Source of the DNA: Azolla caroliniana
Taxonomy: Eukaryota; Polypodiophyta
Reading direction: 5' to 3'
Assembly: GCA_043228905.1 (NCBI GenBank)
Contig: JBHGNT010000011.1
Coordinates: 20,956,001-21,020,000 of the forward strand
Length of the DNA: 64,000 bases
Position numbers and translations under genes: made by a program. Below are positions 35,056 through 46,501 of the stretch, piece by piece; positions within the stretch are counted from its first letter, which is position 1; each line of letters begins with the position of its first letter. The notes beneath the pieces were generated by a model. That model made no database searches. It saw only the letters and a program-made list of their open reading frames with translations, and was not told the DNA's origin.

Positions 35056-36435
35056 TTATTTCCACCCAAGCCTCTCGAAAAGAAGTGGGGGGTCAAAGGG
35101 TCTTGATGTGGGTGTGACCCATGGTTCCAATGTAGAGAGTACCCTAGCCATGGCTTCTAGGCGGTGTAGCTCACGTTCCCTTATTTTCAATATTGCTTTC
35201 ACATCACGTCGAGTTGCTTTGAAACCCGGCACCCGAGGACGTCTAGTTCTTCTTTGGTTTTCTGCCTCATCAATGGAAAGGCCGAGTGGTGCAAGTGTGT
35301 CGGCATTCGTTGTCTCCTCCTGTTCCTGAAAAACTTCATTTGTTACATGTTCGTGATCATTAACAACATTATTGTCAACATTTTGTAACTTATTCTCTCT
35401 GTGTTGTTTTAGCTCTAGAATGTATTTGCCTAATTTCTTTATATCTAGAGTATCTAATAGTTTGGGGAGGGTGGGAGACGAACCAAGTATGTCTTGGTAT
35501 TTTGCCCTTATCTCGGCATAGGTTGGACACTTGCATGTAAAGTGGTACTCATCCTCTATCTCTGTGTGACATAACCTACATATCCTTTCCTCCCTAGGGA
35601 CTCCACTAGTACGACCATTCCCAATCTCAAGTTGGTGAGATGATATTCTAAGTTTTCCAATGGCAACCCTTAGCGCATGTGGTAAGAATACATCTAGATA
35701 TTTTGGCCGCGTGATAAAACCTAACTCAGAGAAGTGCATGAAGTGTTTCTTATAGTACAACATTTTAGATGGGAGTGGCTCTAGTGGGGTGATCCATTTA
35801 CACCGAGTGTAAATTTGCCATATTTCTTGGCATATTACTTTATTGCGGTCCTCATGAGAGATTAAAGTGTTATCACTCGTGTGGTTGTACCTAAGGGGAG
35901 GTAGGTTATTAATGTCTAGACCATTCACAAGAAGCCAACTCACCATCATGCCATACCATGAGCTAGTATAGTTGGACTCATACAATGATCAAGAGGCCTT
36001 AAAGGCTTGATGAGATATTCTATCATGTGGTTGGCTATGTATCCTGTGAATGAAGACTACAAGTTGAAAAAGTGCCTCTACTAACATTGGGGGTAACGTG
36101 AACTCAGCCCTAATAATGTCATGTGGTACAATCGATTTGCTTCGGAGTTGGCGTGATAGCATCATCACCAATGGTCTCTCTAATTGCGTCCACATGAAAG
36201 ATGGTAATCCTAGAGCCCAAACCGTTGATGCATACATGAGGGAGGGGGTCACTAATGAGTCAAAGAGCCACCCTTTAGTCCGTGGCTCTTGAAAGTGTGC
36301 TTGGTGGCATTGTCTCTCTAGGAGTGAGAGGGATGCATGTCCTCTCGTGAGTCTATCTTTCGTTGCCTGTGTCATCGAAAATTTACTTGAGTGGGCACTA
36401 AAAGTGACTCCGAGATAGACGTATGATCCAACCAC
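35056..36435 (-). pseudogene. LINE ORF2 C-terminal part
   Basis: Two stretches in one frame, 35989-36435 and 35056-35985, are separated by a single TGA. The first has VYLGVTF, LERQCHQAHFQEPRTKGWL and VPHDIIRAEF. The second has a Cys/His block RICRLCHTEIEDEYHFTCKC (CX2C...HX3CXC), then a coiled, Arg-rich tail (RRDVKAILKIRERELHRLEA). This region is thought to bind element RNA or DNA. Related Cys/His blocks mark LINE remnants at 4736-5110 and 60650. Confidence 0.85.
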
Positions 36436-38153
36436 CTCGATGGGCTATGGGAGATAGTTAGGTGACACTTAGCTCTAACTTGGGCCGATGTGTGGAAGAT
36501 AAGGACTTTCGTTTTCCCTAGATTCACTACCAATCCTCGTTGTACACAAAAGTCATCTAAGGCATTAAGGTGCCTTTGTAGGTCGTGTTCGGATTCAGAG
36601 AGCAAAACTATGTCATCCGCATAGAGCAAGATACGAACCTGCGTATCCCCAAGGACCATTCCGGTGCCTCCCTCACGAGCAATAAAATCTGTGATCTCAT
36701 CAATGTAGATCCCAAAAAGCGTCGGTGATAGGGGGCAACCTTGTTTTACACCAATAGTGCTAGTGAAACGATTAGATAGGCAACTTGGGCATCGGACACA
36801 CCCGAACACTTGTTCATATAGTGCGTAGATGGCCCATACCATATCATCCGGTATCCTCAAGCTTTTAAGTCTATCAAACAACCGCTCTCTAGGGACTGTG
36901 TCAAAGGCTTTGCGGAAGTCCACAAAACAACAATATAATTTCTTCTTGTGAGCCTTAGTTTGGTCAATTTGGCATCTAAGTGTGAAGATATGATCAATAG
37001 TGGAGAAGGCTCGTCTAAAGCCAGCTTGTTCAGGTGCACGAAGGTTTAGGGTCTCCATATAGTCGTTAAGCTCTACTTCCATTACTGCACCATATAACTT
37101 AGCAAGGGTATGGCCTATCATAATGGTCCTATATGTATTTGGGTTCATGGGGTCCCCCCCCCCTTTATGTATGGGGGCCACTGTATTCATAGTCCACTGT
37201 GGTGGAAAACCCTTCGCAAGGGCACGATTGAAGATTAGAGTTAGCAAGGGAGCTAGGCACTCTCTCGCATATATAATGTGTTCTGCTCGCAATCTTGTGT
37301 GGTCCATGGACTTCCTATGTTGTAATTTCTTTATGACCTTCACGACCCTAGAGGTCGTGAAAAGTGTCCCCGTGGTAGGCCGGGGTGTGGAAGGCATTGG
37401 AATGGGTGGTTGGTTTGGGATTTGGTAAAGTCTCTCTGTATATGTGTGCCAAGTTTCGGGATCTTCGATGGGTGTTTGTGGTCTTGGCTCCCGTAGTTTC
37501 TTCCATGCCGTGGCGCAATCGCTACTCATGAGCATATGGTAGAGTTCCCAATATTGGGATGCCTCCCACGCTCGTCTCTTACGACGTGTCATCTTGCGCA
37601 TTTCTTTGCGAGCTTGTATGGAGGTAATACTACCATTGAGTTGTGATACTGTAAGTTGTCTATGTAACTCCCTACAATCCTCGTCATACCATTTATTTTG
37701 TGGCATTGATCCTGATCTACCTTGATTTGAGTGTTTTGTATATGGGAAACTGCTAGTTGCTGCGGAGTGAAGGATGTGTGTGAGTTTTGTACTAAGGATT
37801 TCTAACGATAGGGAGGGATCAAGGGAGGGGAGATGGGCCTGAACATGTTGAGAGTATATGTCAGAGAGCTCATGTGTGAAATGTATTGTGGTGTGATGGC
37901 ATGGTTGACTAGACTTGGTGACCTTAGAGATATCACATTTTAGCTCGAAGTATAAGAAACTATGGTCTGCGCCAATAGGGCATGGGGCCACTCGGAAGGA
38001 GTTAATCATGTGGGTAGCTTCAGGGCGCCCTATTAGATAGTCAACTGTGCTTTCCCCTCCTCCATGTGGGAAACATGTGAGCTCTTCTGAGCCCGGCCAC
38101 TTAGCTAAACCATTATATATGACCATCCGGTGCCGACTGCCAAGTTCGAGCAA
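36372..38153 (-). pseudogene. LINE ORF2: endonuclease C-terminus and reverse transcriptase
   Basis: 593 open residues. First ~75: end of the endonuclease/exonuclease/phosphatase domain, with the closing DHSFLYFE motif (Asp-His of the APE fold). A linker rich in Arg follows (EMRKMTRRKRRAWEA). RT comes next: RKSMDHTRLRAEHI, NTVAPIHKGG, APEQAGFRRAFSTIDHIF, motif A CCFVDFRKAFDTV (catalytic Asp), GVKQGCPLSPTLF, motif C ILLYADDIVLLSE (the YADD box, intact), NLGKTKVLIF. RT copies element RNA onto nicked DNA. The enzyme core looks complete, but the ORF lacks its N terminus and shifts frame near 36430. Confidence 0.9.
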
Positions 38154-38459
38154 ATGATGGCCAAAGCTCGTGGCGTCCGCACCTGTTGAGAGTGAGAGTA
38201 GTAACTCTGTTGTTGTTTGTTAGAGGAAGATGAGCTCGAGGTTCTTGCCTCCGAGTCTCCTTGTACTCCTCTCCGTACACTTAATGATTTGTTTCTTGGG
38301 GTTTGTGGACCCGTTGTGGTTTTTCCCTTTCGGGTTTTCCATGTAAAACATTGTGTCTCTATTCTCTAATTTCTGCTTTGTCTGTGTACTGTCGATTTGT
38401 TCTTTGCACCCTCATACGGAATTGTGTGAACCGGTTGTCGCCGGCTACGATCCTACAAT

Positions 38460-39400
38460 GGTGGCTTCCAATGCATATCTGAGTCACCAAAGGACATGTA
38501 AGTCTAGCCATGCTATAATGACAATGCCAACAATCACACTTCTAGGAACCTTGTACTAGATGATGATGATGATTGACACAATGATCACCCTTACCCTCAT
38601 GTATAGGGTCTCCATGCCTCCACAGATACATGTGGGTACAAATGAAGCATCCACTTGTCATGATGTTGCCAAGGATGATATGTTACACAACATCCATCCC
38701 CGCATGAAATTCCTCTCGGTCAATTAGCAACAACCCCATGAGAGGAGCATTCTTCTAGAAAATGAACCTCACCAACCCAATTCAAATTATGCCAACTAAA
38801 GGAACTGCATGCCGAAACCCTTATATAAGCAAATCTACTACACATTCACATTGAGTCGAATTGTAGACAAGTTGTCTTTTCCCTATCACGAGGGCAAGTT
38901 GGAGTGGATTTCTATATGTAACTAGGATCACATTTACAAGCATGAATGAGCACTTCTCTATGATCTAGGAGGCCAAAGATCAACTCACAAGAGGTTATGC
39001 AACTCTAGTCATGCTAGAACGACAATGCCATCAAGCACACTCCTAGAAAGCCCATACCAAATTGTGGTTAATTCAACATTATGCTCACCATTGCCCTCAT
39101 ACATGGCCTGACCATATGGACTCCAAGCATCCCCCTGTTGACGTGGACACAAATAGAGAATCAAGTAGGTGTGATGTTGTCACAAATGATATGTAACAAA
39201 ACATCCACCACATAAAATCACCCATGGTCAACTGGTGGCAACCCCTATGATGGTAGAAGCATTATTACAAAGAGTGAAACCACATCAGCTAGATTCAAAC
39301 CATAATAGGCCTCTAGTAGACAATAATATATCTTTCTTTCACAATCACCCCAAATTAACTACTATATAGGGTTGGAGGTTACGTGAGGAAGTATAGCCGT
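38460..39400 (+). mobile_element. LINE post-RT fragments, plus strand (degenerate)
   Basis: Translation shows two partial copies of the post-RT block (GHVSLAML near 38500; LTRGYATLVMLERQCHQAH near 38985-39040), as in the intact LINE (LTRGHASLSLLERQCHQAH). This suggests a duplication or two insertions. Full of stops. Confidence 0.65.
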
Positions 39401-40902
39401 CAATAGATGAAACAAGATTCAGGTGTGAAAAATGATATAATGTCAATACCTTGGCTCCTATGCAACTAGCCTCCTATACTCAACAATGCTCTTAGAAATG
39501 GGATGAGACCCAATGAACCAAAGGTGTTGATGATAGTGCACAAGTACTTGCCACACCCGCCATTCAATCCCAAAACCTTTGGGGATGCTCATCCACAATT
39601 GGAGAGAGGCTAACATTTTCCCATTATTATGGAAGAGTTGGTCATATTTCTCATGGACATCTTGTTCCAGGCTCCAGCTGATTCCAAATAGGAGTCCCGT
39701 AACTAACCAAAAACTCATGTAACATCTAGTAGAGGCTATGTGGCTTCCAACAAGGTTTACAAATATTCTATAACCTTGATGGTGTTGAAGGTTAGGTTTG
39801 TTATCGCCATAGTTCATTATGTTCTGTGCTAATGACCAACCCTCTTCTCATTCAAATTCCAACACAATATTAGAGACAATTAACGATACTAATAGCCAGT
39901 TACAGCGGTCAATTGCTGAAGTGCCAATAGTTTACATGTATCTAAAAAATCACTAAATAGATATGTTGGGCATTTCAATCAGCTGATCATCACATCCACA
40001 TGGGTTGACTAATATCATAATGTCACATTTCGATAGCTCATTCAAGTTCGGAGAAAGGGAAAGAATGAAAGAAAAAAGACTTATTAATGTCCTTTGAGAG
40101 GCCAAAAAAGGCAAATGAGACAATGACAGAGTACATCTTTAAATGTTCTCTCATCTTAGAGAACAAAAAAACCAAAGCACATAAAACAAGATTATTAAAA
40201 CTGTCCTCGGCACTAGATATTCCCATTAGTTAAACATGTAACACTGAATTTAAATGGATTGAAACTTTCACCTTTGAAAGATCTCCAACAGAGATTAAGA
40301 TAAATCACTGCCCCCAAAAGACCACAATGACCTATGGGACGAAAGTTGAAACCATCATAGAATACAACAATATAAAAATGTCAGATTAAACGGACAGTTA
40401 AATAGTAATAATATATGAACAAAACAATGTTATACCCTGTTTGACTCCACGATTGTACTCCTTCCGATTGTTGAGAGAAACTTTACCCGAGGTTTCCTTT
40501 CCCCATACATATAAAAACAGTTGCAAATTTATGATCAATTTAGTAGAAATTTATCTAACTCTGAGAGATTTTGTTCCCTTGAATGAAATATTTCCACTCA
40601 TCAAGTTGAAAAAATATCATCGCCATTTAAAGCGAGAGATGGAACCATTTTTCCCGAGCAATGCTCCTGTCAATACAACTCCTGATTGATTTAGCATTAC
40701 ATTATCCACAGGAGGGTCTAGCGATAATAATCAAAGCTCTTCAGAAACAGAAAAATGAAAAAGAGACAACAAGGCACAAAAGCAACGTAGCTCTTTTTCG
40801 TCTCTCCCAACCTCTTCAGTGACAAAGATTACAAAAGGATTTGTCTTGTTTTCTTGTTGTATCTTTTTTCTTCCGTTGTCTATTCTAAGGTTCGACATTC
40901 AG
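39401..40902. other. Region between the LINE debris and the mitoferrin gene
   Basis: No gene recognised. A LINE 3' end on the minus strand occupies about 40045-40200 (purine tail, GAGGCCAAAAAAGGC block). The last ~200 bases before 40903 would hold the mitoferrin 3' UTR, read on the minus strand. Confidence 0.5.
40045..40200 (-). mobile_element. LINE 3'-end fragment
   Basis: The purine tail GAAAGGGAAAGAATGAAAG is followed by TTATTAATGTCC, the GAGGCC block and a stretch ending TCTTAGAGAACAA. This is the same 3' end as at 23745, 34855 and 61590. Only the tail region is present. Confidence 0.7.
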
Positions 40903-43900
40903 CTATTTATTATCAAGTCGTTGCAAAAACATTTTGCTGGCTTCATAAGTCGACCAACAGATAGCAGCAGCCGGAGTGTGAAATAGTACTCTCGGCTTTA
41001 GGCCCCTCAAAAGGGCTCGCATTCCCTCTTTCTCTACAATTCTCCTTGTTGCATTCACTATTGAACCACTCGTAAATCGCTCAGCACCATTAACTCCCTA
41101 CAATCACAAGGTCAGATATTCTATAAATAATCTAAAACTGATTAAGAAGAGAATATACGTAGCTTAAAACAAAAACAAGATTAAAGCATCAAATTTTCCA
41201 ACCGTCGTCTCCTTTACCAGATGTAAATGAAAAACTAGATAAACTAACAAATTTGAATCGTCCTAATAAGACCACATTTCAATAAAAACTAGCCAAATCA
41301 TAAAATTAGCATCTGTCTAAGAAGCTCATTTTCTAAAAAAAATCCAAAAAAACGATACTACATTAGTATTAAGAAACGCCCTAAGGCTATACATACAAGA
41401 TGTACCTTTCAGTAATGAGCCCCTTTTCTAAATTCTAACTGTCAGCTTAAATATATGCCTCTGTCCCAGGTGGCATGAAACTCCAACCATTTGAGCTTCG
41501 CCTGTTGCATATTACCTTTTATATTATCCAAAGAACCTCTGAGATTACGCACAATCTCTATCCAAATCCCAGAAATTATATTGGGCAGGTCTTGCAGTCA
41601 CATTTTGAAATAGCTTCAAACATCAACCCTTCCAAACATACAACTGTAAAATTCTATTTTTTAAAAGCATATGTTTCCTTTTTATTTATACACCATTCCC
41701 ATTAGCAGAAGTAGCTTCATTTCTTTTGTGTCTGGTCATGTGCTTCATACAACAATAAAAGTGTTTAGATGATCGACAAAATAAGTTTAGTTGTATAAAA
41801 ACAAAACAGAATTTCCTACATTAGGTTGTACTGAGGCTCACTATCCTCAGTGAAGACTTCTAGAGGGTTGTATTTGTTAGAGAGTAAAAGAATTATGAAA
41901 ATTCTAAATCTCTATGGATGATGGCCCCAAAGTCCTGTGGCCATCAGGTATATATTTAAAGATTTTAAAATTTTAAGATGTGCTTCAAAAAACTTGTTAG
42001 AATCAACCAGCATGACCTGAACCCAATGATATGACTATAATACGGTTAACCGTTAATTACATTTACAAGTGCATGTGCTTTGGCAGTCAAATTAATTCTC
42101 TCCCAAAGAAATTCATTGGAGGCATTACAATGGCCTAATCACGAGGTGGATCCTGTGCACATGTTCTGATCACATGATACACCTCTTGATACATGCATAT
42201 TGCTTTCTGCAAAAAGATAAGAACATTTTAATGCTCTTCATGCTCAATTCTTAAAGAAATGGAAAAACATAATTTAGAGCTTGTCAATCTTAAATGATTG
42301 AGGAGCTTCGAGTCATCTGATATAGGTAATGAAATCGGTTCCATGAACCTATACCATGAATAGAATTTATTTACTTCATTCTCTATAGACAACTAATAAA
42401 TCCTGCAAGAACTGGAAGTTTAAATTGGCATGCACAAGTCACATGATCAGCAAAGGAAAATGGCATTTTGAAGCATAGAGTCCCTTTGCCAGCAAAAATT
42501 ATGTGTAAGTAGAGCTTGTGAAGAATGGAATTATGATTATCCAACTTATAAAAATCTATACTAAAGAACAGAGAGATAGGATTTTATTTGCAATTTCCCC
42601 CAACAATTGTAAACTCCTTGCTAGCATATCTGTAACCTTAAAAGCAAACCATCATCCCACTATGATCAGCTTTGTTGTAGGTTTTATGCACCCATTTTAT
42701 TACACCTATATGGTGACATTGAAAACGATTTACATGTTACTTGTTTTAGCATTCATTGTGTTATGTACGCATAACATAGGTGAGATTAGGTCACTAATAT
42801 TTACAAAACATAAGTGAAGGGTATGTTCACTAATGTTAGAAAGGGATTAATGTGATTAGATAGAGGGAATGATAGGTGCACACACTATCATGATCTTGAC
42901 AACCAATGAATGGTGAATTGTTTGGAAAAGCACGTTAATTCAAGGGGCCTCAGAAGAAGTATAAACATGAGGCTTACCACCCTCATAAGACACATTCCAT
43001 TGGAAGGCTGATGTCTTCAATTGTGTTACCTCTTCCAAGGTACTAGTCATCCTAATATCCGTCACTATGGGACGTCCTAATATCCGTCAGTATAGGATGT
43101 CGGTGATAGGTTGGCTATGTCTTGATCATAGCTCGGGGGTGCTCAGGAGGATCGGATTCTTCTATCCAATGTACTCACTTTTTTCTATTTTAATATCTTC
43201 TATTGATTACTAAGATATTATTAACACTCTAGCACTATAGGATTCAATTTTAAATATGAATAGGGCCTCTATGTGAAACTTGTTTCTCTGAAAGTATTCA
43301 ATTGCTTTCTAGCTTTTTTACTCCAAGGGATTTGATTTGCATTTTTTATTGATTCATTTCATTGCTTCATGTAAACACTTTTCTCTCCTTTCCATTAAAA
43401 GTTACAAACACAAACATTCTTAATCTTTACACCACTTGGAATCAGGGTGAGTAGCTTCCTTCCTTATTTTTAACATACACAGTTCTTCCCTAGTTTGTTT
43501 GCACCAACATAAATGAACAATTGAAATGAAAAACATCAAACTATAACGACCATAACCTAATATGTATTGAAAGCATATAGAATATGATGCGTAAAGTGAT
43601 CATAAATTTCTCAGAAAAAATAGTGAATGTTCAAAGTATATACAATACAATATGTAAACTGAAGATGAGATACCTGGCATTGTAATCGTGTCTTCACAAC
43701 ATCCATTGGAGTAGTAACTGCACTGGCAAGGGCCCCTGCAGCACCACCTGCCGTAAGATGAACTACTAAGTTCTCTTCGTCTGTGTTTTCTGGCCACACA
43801 TTTTTCAAGCCCTTTTTTGCCGCTTCATAAGTCGAGAAATGGGTTGCTGTGAATGGCGCATTCATAATCAGGGTTGTCCGATATGATGCGTAGAACGCTC

Positions 43901-44504
43901 TCAACCCTTCTTCTTTAAAAATCCTCCCTACGCAATCAACCACACCCCTATAATGATTACCTGAGAGTTGCAACCTTTGCTTAACAACATCCATCGGGGT
44001 AAGGACAATATCACTAGACATGGTGGCGAAAACACCTGCAGCACCATGAGCTAATGGATGATGACCTTCTGAGTTACCACCGAATTTCTCTTTACATATC
44101 TCATAAACAGCAAAATAAACAGCATGAGAAGGTCCCGCTCCCAGGCCCATAGCTCCAATACCTCTGTATAAACCTATTGGACCTTCCGTTTTCACTATCC
44201 AAGCCAAAGTTCTACTAATTGATGTGTATGAGGAACCTCCAGATTCTGCTACCATTTGCATTCGTGTTTTTAACGTGTCAACAGGAAACATGGCCATATG
44301 TTCTACCATCCCAGCTATGGAACCTGCTATCATGTAGTTTGTGAAGTTGTTTGTTCCTTCTTCATTGCGTTGTTGATGTTGGTGTTGATGATGATGATGA
44401 CGATGATCCGTTATAGATTCAGTACTCCCTCCCTGTGGAAGATGTAGAATCCTTTCTGGAAGCTCTGCTACCACTGCTGCTGCTGCTGCTGCTGTTTCCA
44501 TCAT
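40903..44504 (-). CDS. MIT: Mitoferrin-like mitochondrial iron carrier
   Basis: Two exons on the minus strand: 44504-43674 and 41097-40903, joined at a phase-0 GT-AG intron of 2,576 bp. They give 341 residues, close to the ~330 of plant mitoferrins. Three carrier repeats each hold the PX(D/E)XX(K/R) signature: PVDTLK at 74-79, PMDVVK at 170-175, PMDVVK at 266-271. The motifs GSIAGMVEHMAMFPVDTLK and GAGPSHAVYFAVYE are typical of MIT1/MIT2. The protein would import iron across the inner mitochondrial membrane. The N terminus is Ala-rich, with a His/Gln run at 34-45 that other carriers lack. ATG 44504 is followed at once by a second ATG at 44501; either may serve. The intron carries a solo LTR. 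Confidence 0.95.
42759..43226 (+). mobile_element. Solo LTR copy in the mitoferrin intron
   Basis: A 468-bp relative of the LTR at 22959-23433, with the same ends (TGTTATGTACG and ATTAACA) and a shared central block. It lies antisense to the mitoferrin gene. The 5 bases on either side (CATTG and CTCTA) do not match, so the original duplication is lost, or one end has recombined. An internal repeat of GGGACGTCCTAATATCCGTC near 43045-43090 is specific to this copy. Confidence 0.85.
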
Positions 44505-44559
44505 GGAAACGCAGAGCAGAGACGGTGATCGACGGGTGAGTGTGAACAGAAAATTCTCA

Positions 44560-45070
44560 AGATGAAAACCCTAATTTTGATCGCAGAGAAAGAAAGAGAG
44601 AGAGAGAGGAGGAGGAGAAGGAAGGAAGGAAGGAAGGAAGGGGCATAATTTATGAATAATGAATGCCGTGGAAGAAGCAGGTAAATATTGTATCTCGTTT
44701 CTTTCTTCTCTTCTCTGTTCTTGTCTCCCTTCTCTTCTCTTCTCTCCTCTCGCGCGCAACCACACACACAGAGACAGAGACAGAGACAGAGACAGAGACA
44801 GAGACAGAAGAGAAGAGAAGAGAAGAGAAGAGATCTCTTCTCGTCTTCCTCTTCTTCGTCTTCGTCTTCGTCTTCTGGGGATGCCTTGAGTGGGTTTGTG
44901 GACAATGCTACTCTGCTTTCTTTCTCTCCATATGCATGTATGCATGTCTTATTATGCTATGTTTATGTATGTTTGTATGCATGTATGCATGTCTTATTAT
45001 GCTATGTTTATGTATGTTTGTATGCATGCATGCATGTATGTATGTATGTATGTATGTATGTATGTATGCT
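44560..45070. repeat. Microsatellite cluster upstream of mitoferrin
   Basis: Contains (GAAG)n at 44617-44640, (CAGAGA)n at 44767-44805, (AGAAG)n at 44805-44832, a twice-repeated ~54-bp unit at 44935-45035, and (ATGT)n at 45032-45067. The long low-complexity ORFs here on both strands are artefacts of these repeats. The 5' UTR and core promoter of mitoferrin must lie within or close to this cluster. Confidence 0.85.
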
Positions 45071-45499
45071 CGTGACTAACTACTACCAAAAATTTAAGAG
45101 GGCAAAGTGAGCGAATCGCGGGCGTGGACGGTGCAGGTCACATCGCTGATGGCGCGTTCGATCTCCACCGTCCAATGTGGATAAAAAGCTGCCAATGTTT
45201 GTCACTAGGAGCCCAACTCTGTCACAAGGAGCCTCGTTGTCTGATAACCTCTACCACCAAGAGCCCGACCGACTCAGGGCAGGAGCCCGACTTAGAAACA
45301 AACATCAATAACTCCAAAAAATGGTAAGTGTACAACAAATATTTGCCATGAAAATTATCATAAAATTACTCAAAAAAACCTAAGCTTCCAATTGCTCAAA
45401 ACCTGAAACTTAAAACTCAAAAATCACACAAAGTTATATTTCTAAGCTTCAAATAACAAATCAACTTAAAGATTCAAATAACAAGTCTTACATAAAATA

Positions 45500-46501
45500 T
45501 TAAAACGTCAAATGTTTGTCTCTTCGACTCGTTCTACCTCTACCTCCACTTCTATTTTTGCATTATGGTCCATATGCATTTGGGTCACGTGATCTATAAA
45601 AGGCAATGAGCCACATAAATGTGGCATATGCCTCTCAATAATCATTCGGATACCGAGTAAATGCTTACATTTACTCGCAAGGTCTTGTCAATCACAATAT
45701 GAGCATTGGAGTGAGACATTATACCATAGAGTGGGAGTCGCCATGCTCAAGATTATAAACCAATATCAGGCCTCGTTCACAATTTGCATTGTGGACGTAT
45801 CGGCAACATACCTTTTCAATTTTCTCTTCGTCTCTTTAAGTCGAGACCTTTGATCCCTACAATTTGCACGGAGTGCAAACTGACCACTCTCACAAATTTC
45901 TTGTCGTTGCTTGTACCACTCTATGATCGTTCCTCCGATGCAAGTGCCAGTTTCACTATCCCTGATTAATACATGCACAAGGTCAGTAATTGATCGGTTT
46001 ATTCTTCCTCTCAAGGCAGTATACTTGATAGATAAAGTACCAATGTCTTTCCACGATATTGGTAGTGTCAAGGTGTCCATAGTTGAACATTCTACCAAAC
46101 TTGGGCCAGAGTTTCCTCCGCACACATGTCAAACCACACCATCCTCCTTCTGTATATTGCCAAACATTGGGCTTGTTTACATATTCTACCTTTAACTCCT
46201 CACACATCGCATTGAATAAAGATTCAGTAATGCATTGCGTCAATTGGCACATTTGTTGATAAAGATGGCTTCTCTCAGTTGCACTTACTTTTGGAAACAA
46301 GTTGTCCACCCATGACTTTTTGGCGAGAAATTGACAAAACAAAAGTCGATAATGTGTTTGCGACCGTTGCCCATTTACAACAATCCAAGATTGACAGTCT
46401 GTTGCAACCACATTAATTATGGCATTATATGATGTCCAACATTTATCAATCACTATCGCATTTGGCGTCATCGTGGGCATCCTTGTGAATATGACTCTCA
46501 A
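45500..46501 (-). pseudogene. MULE-like transposase remnant with SWIM-type zinc finger
   Basis: The minus-strand frame at 45983-46501 (SWIVVNGQRSQTHYRLLFCQF; WCGLTC; then NIVERHWYF) and a shifted frame at 45766-46125 (RGRINRSITDLVHVLIRD; GGTIIEWYKQRQEI) read as one MULE-type transposase C-terminal half. Further left, broken frames at 45550-45720 show a degraded CKH motif of a SWIM zinc finger (KCKHLLGIRMIIERHMPH). Frameshifts between the parts show it is dead. Terminal repeats were not found. Confidence 0.65.

Larger units (their letters stand above)
34855..38188 (-). mobile_element. 5'-truncated, nearly intact LINE with target-site duplication
   Basis: A 3.33-kb minus-strand element is flanked by AGAGTGAGA at 34846-34854 and 38189-38197. 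The 3' end (left) has a (CTTT)n tail and the family block GGCCAAATTTGGCC. The ORF enters in the C-terminal part of an APE-type endonuclease (GGGESTVDYLIG, GADHSFLYFELK). It continues through RT (36372-38153), a post-RT region (35989-36435) and a C-terminal Cys/His block (35056-35985). One frameshift near 36430 and one in-frame TGA at 35989-35991 are the only coding breaks seen. By similarity this is the parent-type element for the degenerate copies elsewhere in the window. Confidence 0.92.
34586..38455 (+). mobile_element. LTR-like sequence split by a LINE (34586-34854 and 38198-38455)
   Basis: Both flanks of the LINE at 34855-38188 join at its 9-bp duplication into ~530 bases that contain TATATATACACTTAG (promoter-like) and the pyrimidine-rich CTCTATTCTCTAATTTCTGC. 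These bases interrupt LINE RT sequence on both outer sides. The composition suggests an LTR, but I could not find a matching target duplication at its ends, so boundaries and class are uncertain. Confidence 0.4.

Noticed and set aside
39458-39817. 119-residue minus-strand ORF
   Set aside because: No recognisable motif; located between LINE fragments and probably derived from them.
42518-42817. 99-residue ORF with hydrophobic stretch in the mitoferrin intron
   Set aside because: Its end overlaps the solo LTR and it has no similarity to a known family; judged a chance frame.
44501-45110. Several overlapping ORFs of 120-140 residues on both strands
   Set aside because: All come from (GACAGA)n, (AGAAG)n and (ATGT)n microsatellites; composition is pure repeat.
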